DNA of 5,405 nt from Actinomycetes bacterium (GTDB taxonomy: Bacteria; Actinomycetota; Actinomycetes; Actinomycetales; Cellulomonadaceae), in the NCBI GenBank assembly GCA_023461115.1, contig JAEWOA010000104.1, forward strand, positions 1-5,405, in the 5' to 3' direction. Under the pieces are notes generated by a model that was not told the origin of the DNA, did not search any database, and saw nothing but the letters and a program-made list of their open reading frames with translations. The translations under genes and the position numbers were made by a program. Shown here in pieces: positions 1-5,258 of the stretch (its first letter is position 1; each line of letters opens with the position of its first letter).

Positions 1-525
1 GTCGAGTACCAGCATCCGCGCGCCCTCGCTGCGACGGATGAGCTGCGCGGTCGTCACGGGCTCGGCGACGGGCGGAACCCAGGCGCGATGCGCCTGCTTG
101 GCGGCCTCCCGCACGATGGACGCCCAGCGCTCGCGCCCCTTGACGGCCTTCGCGCCCTCCCAGCGGGAGATGCTGCGCCCCGCCTGCCACGGCACGACCT
201 CGTCGACGCCGAGCTCGCACGACGTCTGCACCGCGAGCTCGTCGCGGTCGCCCTTCGCGAGCGCCTGCACGAGCACGAGCCGCGGCGCGGGCACGGCCTC
301 GCGCACGACCTCGAGCGCCGAGAGCGTCACGCCGTCAGCGCCGACGGCCGACACGACCCCGACGAGCCGCACGCCCGCGCCGTCCACCACGTCGACGCGC
401 TCGCCGACCCCGCGGCGCTGCACCACACCCGCATGACGGCCCTCGGATCCGTCCAGGAGGAACGCCCCGCCCACGCCCACACCGTCGAGCCGGCCCGGCT
501 CGACGACGAAGACGGGCGCGGTCAT
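1..525 (-). CDS. rsmE: 16S rRNA (uracil-1498-N3)-methyltransferase RsmE, N-terminal part (runs off left edge)
   Basis: RsmE methylates N3 of U1498 in 16S rRNA of the assembled 30S subunit, using S-adenosylmethionine. It is a cytoplasmic SPOUT-family enzyme. I translated the 175 visible codons by hand. They begin MTAPVFVVEPGRLDG and show the N-terminal PUA-like barrel with the family signature EGRHAGVVQRRGVGERV (about residues 29-45). The start of the SPOUT domain follows: LVLVQALAKGDRDELAVQ (83-100), CELGVDEVVPW (103-113) and REAAKQAHRAWVPPV (139-153), all typical of RsmE. Family members have about 245-260 residues, so the C-terminal 70-85, with the GPEGG SAM-binding loop and the knot, lie beyond base 1. 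The start is ATG at 525-523 and overlaps the dnaJ stop as ATGA. No good Shine-Dalgarno precedes it, so translation probably depends on coupling to dnaJ. It is the third gene of the hrcA-dnaJ-rsmE run. Identification is firm; the exact methylation site is family knowledge. Confidence 0.93.
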   Translation of the reverse strand, partial: MTAPVFVVEPGRLDGVGVGGAFLLDGSEGRHAGVVQRRGVGERVDVVDGAGVRLVGVVSAVGADGVTLSALEVVREAVPAPRLVLVQALAKGDRDELAVQTSCELGVDEVVPWQAGRSISRWEGAKAVKGRERWASIVREAAKQAHRAWVPPVAEPVTTAQLIRRSEGARMLVLD

Positions 526-1646
526 CGGCCCGAGAGCTTGTCGCGCAGCTTGCCGAACACGCCGGTGTGCGCGGCGGCGAGCCGTGCTTCGGGCCGCTCC
601 TCGCCGCGGAGCGCGGCGAGCTGGCGCAGCAGGGCCGCCTGCTCGTCGTCGAGCCCCGTGGGCACCGCGACGTCGACGTGCACGTGCAGGTCGCCGCGCC
701 CGCCGACGTGCAGGTGGCCGACGCCCAGGCCCTTGAGCGTGACGACCTGCTCGGGCTGCGTGCCAGGCCGGATGTCCACCTCGCGTTCGCCGTCGAGGGT
801 GTCGAGCGTCAGGACCGTGCCCAGCGCCGCCGCCGTCATCGGGACCTGGAGCGTCGCGTGCAGGTCGTCGCCGCGCCGCACGAAGGTCTCGTGCCGGCGC
901 TCCCGCACCTCGAGGTACACGTCTCCGGCCGGGCCGCCGGCGGGGCCGACCTCGCCCTGGCCGGTGAGCTTGATGCGCACGCCGTTCTCGACGCCCGCGG
1001 GGACGTCGACGCCCAGAGTGCGGCGTGAGCGCACGCGGCCCTCGCCGGCGCACTCGGTGCAGGGCTCGGGGATGTTCGTGCCGAAGCCGTGGCATGCCGC
1101 GCACGGCTGCGTCGTCATCACCTGGCCCAGGAACGAGCGCGCGACGCGCTGCACCGTGCCGCGTCCGTGGCAGACCGCGCAGGTCACGGGGCTGGTGCCC
1201 GGGCGGCAGCACGACCCGCCGCACGTCGGGCACAGCACCGCGGTGTCGACCGGGACCTCCTTGTGCACGCCGAACGTGACGTCGGCGAGGTCGAGGTCGA
1301 TCCGCACCAGCCCGTCCTGGCCGCGTCGCGCGCGCGGCGCCGGGCCGCGCTGCTGGCCGCCCGCGGCGGCGCCGAAGAACGTCTCGAAGATGTCCTGGAA
1401 GCCGAACCCGCCGCCGAATCCGCCGCCCGGCCCCGCGGGGTCGCCGCCCAGGTCGTACTGCCGGCGCTTCTCGGGGTTGCCGAGCACGTCGTACGCGCGC
1501 GAGACGTCCTTGAACCGCTCCTCGGCGCCCGGGTCCTCGCCCGCGACGTCGGGGTGGTGCTCCCGCGCGAGCTTGCGGTACGCCTTCTTGATCTGCTCGG
1601 GCGTCGCGTCACGCGGCACTCCGAGGACCTCGTAGTAGTCGGTCAC
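522..1646 (-). CDS. dnaJ: Class I J-domain co-chaperone DnaJ (actinobacterial DnaJ2 type, HrcA-linked)
   Basis: DnaJ delivers unfolded clients to DnaK and stimulates its ATPase in the cytoplasm. The 374 residues match the usual class I length. They comprise a J domain (about 4-67) with HPD at 31-33, a G/F-rich linker (about 71-92), a zinc domain with cysteine pairs at C139/C142, C156/C159, C182/C185 and C196/C199, and C-terminal client-binding domains ending in GRGDLHVHVDV (317-327). A short tail (about 348-374) resembles the DnaJ2 tail. The first zinc repeat reads CPTCGGSCC, with Cys in place of the last Gly of CxxCxGxG; I recall this as usual in actinobacterial DnaJ2. The start is GTG at 1646, with AGGAAG (1656-1661) nine bases upstream; the next residues, TDYYEVLGV, are canonical. 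It lies 70 bases after hrcA and overlaps rsmE by four bases. Actinobacteria usually keep another dnaJ with dnaK and grpE elsewhere, so this is probably the second paralogue. CIRCE control is likely through hrcA read-through. Confidence 0.96.
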   Translation of the reverse strand: MTDYYEVLGVPRDATPEQIKKAYRKLAREHHPDVAGEDPGAEERFKDVSRAYDVLGNPEKRRQYDLGGDPAGPGGGFGGGFGFQDIFETFFGAAAGGQQRGPAPRARRGQDGLVRIDLDLADVTFGVHKEVPVDTAVLCPTCGGSCCRPGTSPVTCAVCHGRGTVQRVARSFLGQVMTTQPCAACHGFGTNIPEPCTECAGEGRVRSRRTLGVDVPAGVENGVRIKLTGQGEVGPAGGPAGDVYLEVRERRHETFVRRGDDLHATLQVPMTAAALGTVLTLDTLDGEREVDIRPGTQPEQVVTLKGLGVGHLHVGGRGDLHVHVDVAVPTGLDDEQAALLRQLAALRGEERPEARLAAAHTGVFGKLRDKLSGR

Positions 1647-1716
1647 TGGGTCTCGCTTCCTGGCTGGCCCGCAGGCGCGGGGTCGTGCTCGTCGTCCTGG
1701 TCGCGGGGGCTGACGC

Positions 1717-2742
1717 CTACCCCGCGAGGATGCGGGTCAGGTACCGGGCGACGGCGCGCACCGACGCCATCGTCCCCGGGTAGTCCATGCGGAGCGGACC
1801 GATGGCGCCCACGCGGGCCACCGACGCGCCGTGCTCGTCGCCGTACCCGCTGGTGACGAAGCTCGTCTCGACCAGCCCGTCGTGCTGGGTCTCGCGGCCG
1901 ATGCGCACCGAGACGGCCGTGGCGTCCTCGGCCATCTCCCCCAGCAGTCGCAACAGCACCACCTGCTCCTCGAGCGCCTCGAGCACCGGGCCGATGGTGC
2001 GCGCGAAGTCGATCCCGCCGGTGCGCGCGAGGTTCGCCGTTCCTGCGAGCACCACGCGCTCCTCGACGTCCTGCGCGAGCGTCTCCTCCACGATCCGCAC
2101 GACCGCCTGCACGAGCGGCGCGCTGGCCTCGTCGAACGCGTCCTCGAGCCCGGCGAGCGACGTCGCGAGCTCCGAGAGGCGCCGCCCGGCGGCGCCGGCG
2201 TTGAGCGCGAGCCGTAGGCGGGCGACGACGGCCGCGTCCAAGTCCGCCGCGGCCTCGAGCGTGCGCTGCTCGACGCGCCCGGTGTCGGTGATGAGCACGA
2301 CGAGCAGGTGGCGCGCGCCCACGGGCACCAACTCGATGTGCCGCAGCGCCGAGCGCCGCAACGACGGGTACTGCACGACCGCGACCTGCTGCGTGAGCTG
2401 CGCGAGCAGCCGGACGGCGCGGTCCACGACGTCGTCGAGGTCGACCGCGTCCTCCAGGAACACGCCGATCGCGCGCTTCTCCGGCGCGGACAGCGGTTTG
2501 ACCGTGGTCAGGCGGTCGACGAACACGCGGTAGCCCTTGTCGGTGGGCACGCGGCCGGCCGAGGTGTGCGGTTGGGCGATGTACCCGCCCTCCTCGAGCG
2601 CCGCCATGTCGTTGCGGATGGTCGCGGGCGAGACGCCCAGCGCATGCCTCTCGACGAGCGCGCGCGAGCCCACGGGCTCACTCGTGGCGACGTAGTCCTC
2701 GACGATGGCTCGCAGCACGTCGAGCCTGCGGTCGTCCGCCAT
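1717..2742 (-). CDS. hrcA: Heat-inducible transcription repressor HrcA
   Basis: HrcA represses class I heat-shock genes by binding CIRCE inverted repeats. In the known model it is kept active by GroEL and loses activity when chaperones are occupied. The 341-residue product has a normal length. The N-terminal winged-helix domain (about 5-77) includes SEPVGSRALVERHALGVSPA (21-40), TIRNDMAALEEGGYI (41-55) and HTSAGRVPTDKGYRVFVD (59-76), the family signature. A GAF-like dimerisation region follows. The C-terminus contains VGAIGPLRMDYPGTMASV, another hallmark. The ATG at 2742 is preceded by GGAGG (2752-2756) with nine-base spacing, which fixes the start. It is the first gene of the operon with dnaJ and rsmE, and a CIRCE element lies 41 bases upstream, so autoregulation is expected. 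There is no grpE or dnaK between hrcA and dnaJ, the usual actinobacterial arrangement. Confidence 0.97.
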   Translation of the reverse strand: MADDRRLDVLRAIVEDYVATSEPVGSRALVERHALGVSPATIRNDMAALEEGGYIAQPHTSAGRVPTDKGYRVFVDRLTTVKPLSAPEKRAIGVFLEDAVDLDDVVDRAVRLLAQLTQQVAVVQYPSLRRSALRHIELVPVGARHLLVVLITDTGRVEQRTLEAAADLDAAVVARLRLALNAGAAGRRLSELATSLAGLEDAFDEASAPLVQAVVRIVEETLAQDVEERVVLAGTANLARTGGIDFARTIGPVLEALEEQVVLLRLLGEMAEDATAVSVRIGRETQHDGLVETSFVTSGYGDEHGASVARVGAIGPLRMDYPGTMASVRAVARYLTRILAG

Positions 2743-2751
2743 GTGACACCC

Positions 2752-2756
2752 CCTCC
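2752..2756 (-). promoter_or_regulatory. hrcA ribosome binding site
   Basis: On the minus strand GGAGG, within a longer GGAGGGGG run, sits nine bases before the hrcA ATG. It supports that start over any downstream alternative. Confidence 0.75.
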
Positions 2757-2780
2757 GCGGCTGTGGTCACTGGGTCCGTC

Positions 2781-2810
2781 GTGGTAGCACTCGCCCACGA
2801 CGAGTGCCAA
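2781..2810 (-). promoter_or_regulatory. Probable housekeeping promoter of hrcA, overlapping CIRCE
   Basis: On the minus strand TTGGCA (2805-2810) resembles a -35 hexamer. After 18 bases comes TACCAC (2781-2786), a weak -10 preceded by TGC, which could act as an extended -10. The -35 falls inside one CIRCE arm and the -10 at the edge of the other, so bound HrcA would block RNA polymerase. The -10 matches the consensus at only three of six bases, so the exact transcription start is uncertain. Confidence 0.5.
2784..2810 (-). promoter_or_regulatory. CIRCE operator (HrcA binding site)
   Basis: On the plus strand the arms are GTAGCACTC (2784-2792) and GAGTGCCAA (2802-2810), separated by exactly nine bases. 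The CIRCE consensus is TTAGCACTC-N9-GAGTGCTAA, so each arm matches at eight of nine positions and the spacer length is exact. The element lies 41 bases upstream of the hrcA start. The expected role is repression of the hrcA-dnaJ-rsmE operon by HrcA, relieved on heat or protein-folding stress. That role is established for CIRCE generally and inferred here. Confidence 0.93.
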
Positions 2811-2868
2811 TCCTAACGCCGCGCGCCCATGAGCGGGCGTGTCCCCGCGCGGCCCTCTCCCGCATGCC

Positions 2869-2874
2869 TAGGGT
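2869..2874 (+). promoter_or_regulatory. -10 element for a leaderless DUF3097 transcript
   Basis: TAGGGT ends six bases before the GTG start at 2881. It fits the actinobacterial TANNNT -10 pattern, and the expected transcription start falls on the G of the GTG codon. No Shine-Dalgarno is visible before that GTG, which fits leaderless translation. I see no convincing -35. Confidence 0.55.
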
Positions 2875-2880
2875 GGCGCG

Positions 2881-3735
2881 GTGACTGATCGCTACGGGAC
2901 CGATGTGCTGGGGGGCGGCCCCACCGGCCACCACCGGCAGCCGCGCCGCTCGCGACCCCAGGCCGCGGAGTCGGGGCTGGTGGTCGAGGAGGTGACCACC
3001 GGCTGGGTCGGCGCCGTGGTGCGCGTGGAGAAGTCCGGCGGCCAGCACGTCGTCGTGCTCGAGGACCGCCGTGGCCGCACCCGCACGTTCCCGCTCGGGC
3101 CGGGGTTCTGGGTGGACGGCGAGCCCGTCGTGCTGACCGCCCCCGTGCGCGCGAGCGCGCCTGCGACCCCGACGAGGACCGCGTCCGGATCGCGCGCGGT
3201 CCCGCAGGCGCGGGCCCGGGTGGCCCGTGGGAGCCGCATCTGGGTGGAGGGCAAACACGATGCGGAGCTCGTCGAGAAGGTGTGGGGCGACGACCTGCGC
3301 GTCGAGGGCGTCGTCGTCGAGCTGCTCGACGGGGTCGACCACCTGGTCGACGCGCTCGAGGACTTCGCGCCCGACGCCAACCGCAAGGTGGGCGTGCTCG
3401 TCGACCATTTGGTGCCGAACTCCAAGGAGAGCCGCATCGCCGCCGACGCCCTGCGTGCCGCCCCCGCGGGAACCGTCCTGGTGCTCGGCCACCCCTACGT
3501 CGACGTATGGCAGGCCGTGCGGCCGCAGCGGATCGGGCTGGCCGCGTGGCCCCGCATCGAGCGCGGCACCGAGTGGAAGCGCGGCATCCTGCGCGAGCTC
3601 GGCTGGCCCGCCGACCAGCAGGCCGACGTCGCGCGGGCCTGGCAGCGCATCCTCGGCTCGGTCCGCACGTACGCCGACCTCGAGCCGAGCCTGCTGGGCC
3701 GGGTCGAGGAGCTCATCGACTTCGTGACCGCGTGA
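2881..3735 (+). CDS. DUF3097 family protein, possibly TOPRIM-like
   Basis: This 284-residue protein matches the actinobacterial DUF3097 family, whose function is unknown to me. It starts with the family-typical DRYGTDVL (3-10). A small beta-rich region (about 32-88) contains LVVEE, GWVGAVVRVE and LEDRRGRTRTFPLGPGFWVDG. A low-conservation linker (about 88-108) follows. The conserved second half has SRIWVEGKHDAELVEKVWGD (118-137), VGVLVDHLVPNSKESRIA (170-187), GHPYVDVWQAV (203-213) and an end in LLGRVEELIDFVT. VEGKHD, then VLVDHL about 50 residues later, then GHPYVDVW resembles the order in TOPRIM proteins such as RNase M5, so a nucleic-acid role is possible; this is inference. There is no signal peptide or membrane segment. 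The GTG start follows TAGGGT directly, suggesting a leaderless message. It is divergent from hrcA and convergent with the next gene, so probably monocistronic. Family assignment is confident; function is not. Confidence 0.9.
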   Translation: MTDRYGTDVLGGGPTGHHRQPRRSRPQAAESGLVVEEVTTGWVGAVVRVEKSGGQHVVVLEDRRGRTRTFPLGPGFWVDGEPVVLTAPVRASAPATPTRTASGSRAVPQARARVARGSRIWVEGKHDAELVEKVWGDDLRVEGVVVELLDGVDHLVDALEDFAPDANRKVGVLVDHLVPNSKESRIAADALRAAPAGTVLVLGHPYVDVWQAVRPQRIGLAAWPRIERGTEWKRGILRELGWPADQQADVARAWQRILGSVRTYADLEPSLLGRVEELIDFVTA

Positions 3736-3742
3736 CGCGCGC

Positions 3743-3775
3743 GGCCCCGCCCGCCCGAATTGCGCGGGCGGGGCC
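3743..3775. terminator. Hairpin between convergent genes, likely bidirectional terminator
   Basis: A perfect 12-bp inverted repeat pairs GGCCCCGCCCGC (3743-3754) with GCGGGCGGGGCC (3764-3775) around a nine-base loop. It starts eight bases after the DUF3097 stop and ends nine bases before the stop of the convergent membrane-protein gene, so it can serve both. There is no T-tract on either side. GC-rich hairpins without U-tracts are common at actinobacterial gene ends, but whether this one terminates transcription is inferred. Confidence 0.75.
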
Positions 3776-3784
3776 ACGTGGCGC

Positions 3785-4717
3785 TCAGGCCGCGACAGGC
3801 TCCCCGTTGAGCCGGCGGTAGAAGTACGCCGCCGCCAGCAGCACCACCGGCACCGCGACGACCAGGCCGATCCCGCACAGCAGCGCGCCGACGAAGAGGA
3901 TCGCGTAGCACAGCAGCAGGAAGAGGATGGTGCTGCCGAAGTTGGCGCGGACCAGGGCGATGCTCGCCTTCAGCCCGTCGACGGCGCCGAGCTGCTTGTC
4001 GATCACGAAGTAGAGCGTGAAGAACACGAAGATGTTGACGACGATCGCGACCGCCCACCCGAGCACCGGGATCCAGGACACGAGCGACACGACGACGTTG
4101 ATCGCCCAGATCAGCAGGACCGCGACGAGGATCGGGCCGGCGTTCGAGAAGTCAAAGAAGTCCTTCAGGCCCACACGCTGTCCGTACGTCACGCGCAGCG
4201 ACGCCCGGACGAACACCGCCTGGACCAGTGCGGCGAGCAGCGAGAGCGCGGCGCCGACCACGATCAGCGCGACGGAGAAGCCGAAGCCGATGCCCGCTTG
4301 CACCGAGCCGTCGCTGTTGGTCGGCGCGATCGCGGAGAACCCGCCGACCAGCGCGATGACCACGAGGTAGACCGCGACACCGATGAGCAGCCAGAGCAGG
4401 CCGGCGCCGACGAAGATGCCGCCGTTCTTGGTGAACTTGTTCCAGCCCCACGAGATCGCCTCACCGATCGGGGACTGCGCGGTCAGCGGCGCGTTGTACG
4501 CCGGAGGCGGGTAGTCCCCGGCGGGCGGCGGGTAGCCCCCTGCGGCAGGCGCACCGTAGGGCGGCTGGCTGGGCGGCACGGGCGGCGCGGCCGGTGGCGG
4601 GTCCGACGGCGCGGCCGGCGGCACGGGCGGGACTGCGGGTGGCTCGGCGGGTCCGCCGCCTGCCACGGGGGGAACGGGCTCGGGCTCGTCGCCCGGCCGC
4701 GGGGTGGTGTCGCTCAT
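3785..4717 (-). CDS. Proline-rich N-terminus polytopic membrane protein (resembles mycobacterial Rv2560)
   Basis: This is an uncharacterised inner-membrane protein of 310 residues. Residues 1-80 are a Pro/Gly/Ala-rich, probably disordered cytoplasmic tail with repeated PPP, GGYPPPAGDYPPPAYNAP-type units. Then comes the motif IGEAISWGWNKFTKN (84-98). Hydrophobic stretches follow at about 100-126, 145-170, 193-213, 216-237 and 263-300, the last long enough for two spans, giving about six helices. VDGLKASIALVRANFGS (246-262) precedes the final spans, and the end is AAAYFYRRLNGEP. From memory this order matches the mycobacterial proline/glycine-rich protein Rv2560. The function is unknown; the hydrophilic tail may recruit partners. 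I chose ATG at 4717 because GGAGA (4724-4728) lies six bases before it and MSDTTPRPGD begins the typical tail. An in-frame extension to 4780 would run through likely promoter DNA. It is divergent from the DUF4870 gene and convergent with the DUF3097 gene. Confidence 0.87.
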   Translation of the reverse strand: MSDTTPRPGDEPEPVPPVAGGGPAEPPAVPPVPPAAPSDPPPAAPPVPPSQPPYGAPAAGGYPPPAGDYPPPAYNAPLTAQSPIGEAISWGWNKFTKNGGIFVGAGLLWLLIGVAVYLVVIALVGGFSAIAPTNSDGSVQAGIGFGFSVALIVVGAALSLLAALVQAVFVRASLRVTYGQRVGLKDFFDFSNAGPILVAVLLIWAINVVVSLVSWIPVLGWAVAIVVNIFVFFTLYFVIDKQLGAVDGLKASIALVRANFGSTILFLLLCYAILFVGALLCGIGLVVAVPVVLLAAAYFYRRLNGEPVAA

Positions 4718-4723
4718 GAGCGT

Positions 4724-4728
4724 TCTCC
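4724..4728 (-). promoter_or_regulatory. Ribosome binding site that fixes the membrane-protein start
   Basis: GGAGA on the minus strand is six bases from the ATG at 4717. It supports this start over the in-frame upstream alternative, which would add 21 residues. Confidence 0.65.
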
Positions 4729-4759
4729 GTTTCCTGGGCTTTAGTCCGTTCGCCCAAGT

Positions 4760-4791
4760 GAAGCGAACCGAAGCGGTCAAGCCATGTCAAG
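4760..4791. repeat. Two pairs of direct repeats with 10-bp spacing, possible operator
   Basis: GAAGCG occurs at 4760-4765 and 4770-4775, and GTCAAG at 4776-4781 and 4786-4791. Each pair repeats with a 10-base period, about one helical turn, so all copies would face the same side of the DNA. They lie between the two divergent membrane-protein genes and overlap the minus-strand -35 candidate. Such phased half-sites are typical of OmpR-type response regulators, but I do not recognise the motif. Confidence 0.35.
4785..4790 (-). promoter_or_regulatory. Consensus -35 hexamer upstream of the proline-rich membrane-protein gene
   Basis: TTGACA on the minus strand is a perfect sigma-70-type -35. At 17-base spacing the -10 would be TTCGCT (4762-4767), a poor match, so the promoter may need an activator or the hexamer may be fortuitous. 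It lies 67 bases upstream of the ATG at 4717. Confidence 0.4.
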
Positions 4792-4822
4792 GAACTGTGC
4801 GCGTGGCGTGAAGGCGGGCCAC

Positions 4823-4828
4823 TAGCCT
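4823..4828 (+). promoter_or_regulatory. Candidate -10 element of the DUF4870 gene
   Basis: TAGCCT fits the TANNNT -10 pattern. A start about seven bases downstream would give a leader of roughly 25 bases that contains GAGGAG (4848-4853). No clear -35 is seen. Confidence 0.4.
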
Positions 4829-4859
4829 GGGCGGGAACCGCCGCGACGAGGAGAACCCT

Positions 4860-5246
4860 GTGACGATGCCTCCGGGCCCCATGCCCCCACCGCCCCACCC
4901 TGGGCCTTTCTCGCCTCCGTTGCGACCGGACGAGGAGAAGACATGGGCGATCCTCGCGCACCTGATCCCGCTGATCGGGCTCGGCTTCGTCGCTCCGTTG
5001 GTCATCTGGCTCGTGTTCAAGGGCCGCGGGCCGTTCCTGGAGGACCAGGCCAAGGAGTCGCTGAACTTCCAGCTCACGCTCCTGATCGTGACGATCGTGG
5101 GCGCGATCCTGGTGCTCGTGGTCGTCGGCATCTTCGTGCTGATCGCGGCCGGGATCGCGGCGCTCGTGTTCGAGATCCTCGCGGCCGTCGCCGTCAGCAA
5201 GTTCGAGTGGTACCGCTACCCCGTGAACATCAGGTTCATCAAGTAG
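4860..5246 (+). CDS. DUF4870 domain small membrane protein
   Basis: This 128-residue protein belongs to the DUF4870 (Tic20-like) family of small membrane proteins, whose function is not established. A short proline-rich N-terminus (about 1-20) is followed by the family pattern DEEKTWAILAHLIPL (24-38), a first membrane helix (about 29-53) that includes APLVIWLVFKG, and EDQAKESLNFQLT (61-73), the best-conserved signature. Two further hydrophobic segments follow (about 70-92 and 92-114), and it ends in YRYPVNIRFI (118-127). The GTG at 4860 has GAGGAG (4848-4853) six bases upstream, supporting this start; an ATG two codons later is an alternative. It is divergent from the proline-rich membrane-protein gene across 142 bases and convergent with hemW across 12 bases. 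Both divergent products combine a proline-rich N-terminus with membrane helices, which may mean shared regulation; that is inference. Confidence 0.9.
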   Translation: MTMPPGPMPPPPHPGPFSPPLRPDEEKTWAILAHLIPLIGLGFVAPLVIWLVFKGRGPFLEDQAKESLNFQLTLLIVTIVGAILVLVVVGIFVLIAAGIAALVFEILAAVAVSKFEWYRYPVNIRFIK

Positions 5247-5258
5247 GGACCGCCGGGA

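Noticed and set aside
88..1635. Long plus-strand open frame of 515 codons
   Set aside because: It is antisense to rsmE and dnaJ, both well-supported families. Its translation is low-complexity Arg/Pro/Ser/Ala-rich, as expected from antisense frames in very GC-rich DNA.
1787..2533. Plus-strand open frame of 248 codons
   Set aside because: It is antisense to hrcA, and its Ser/Thr/Arg-rich composition is a shadow effect.
2767..3777. Minus-strand open frame of 336 codons
   Set aside because: It is antisense to the conserved DUF3097 gene and would cover the hrcA promoter and CIRCE. The product has no recognisable motif.
3282..3821. Plus-strand open frame extending past the DUF3097 stop
   Set aside because: It is an Arg/Ala-rich alternative frame of DUF3097 that runs through the terminator hairpin, and it has no family resemblance.
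4579..4690. Repetitive GC-rich GGCGGG/CCGGCGG units as a possible DNA repeat
   Set aside because: They encode the proline-rich tail of the membrane protein. The repetition is explained by Pro/Gly/Ala codons and is not an independent repeat element.
4718..4780. 21-residue N-terminal extension of the proline-rich membrane protein
   Set aside because: A good ribosome binding site precedes the ATG at 4717, and the extension has no resemblance to the family and overlaps likely promoter sequence.
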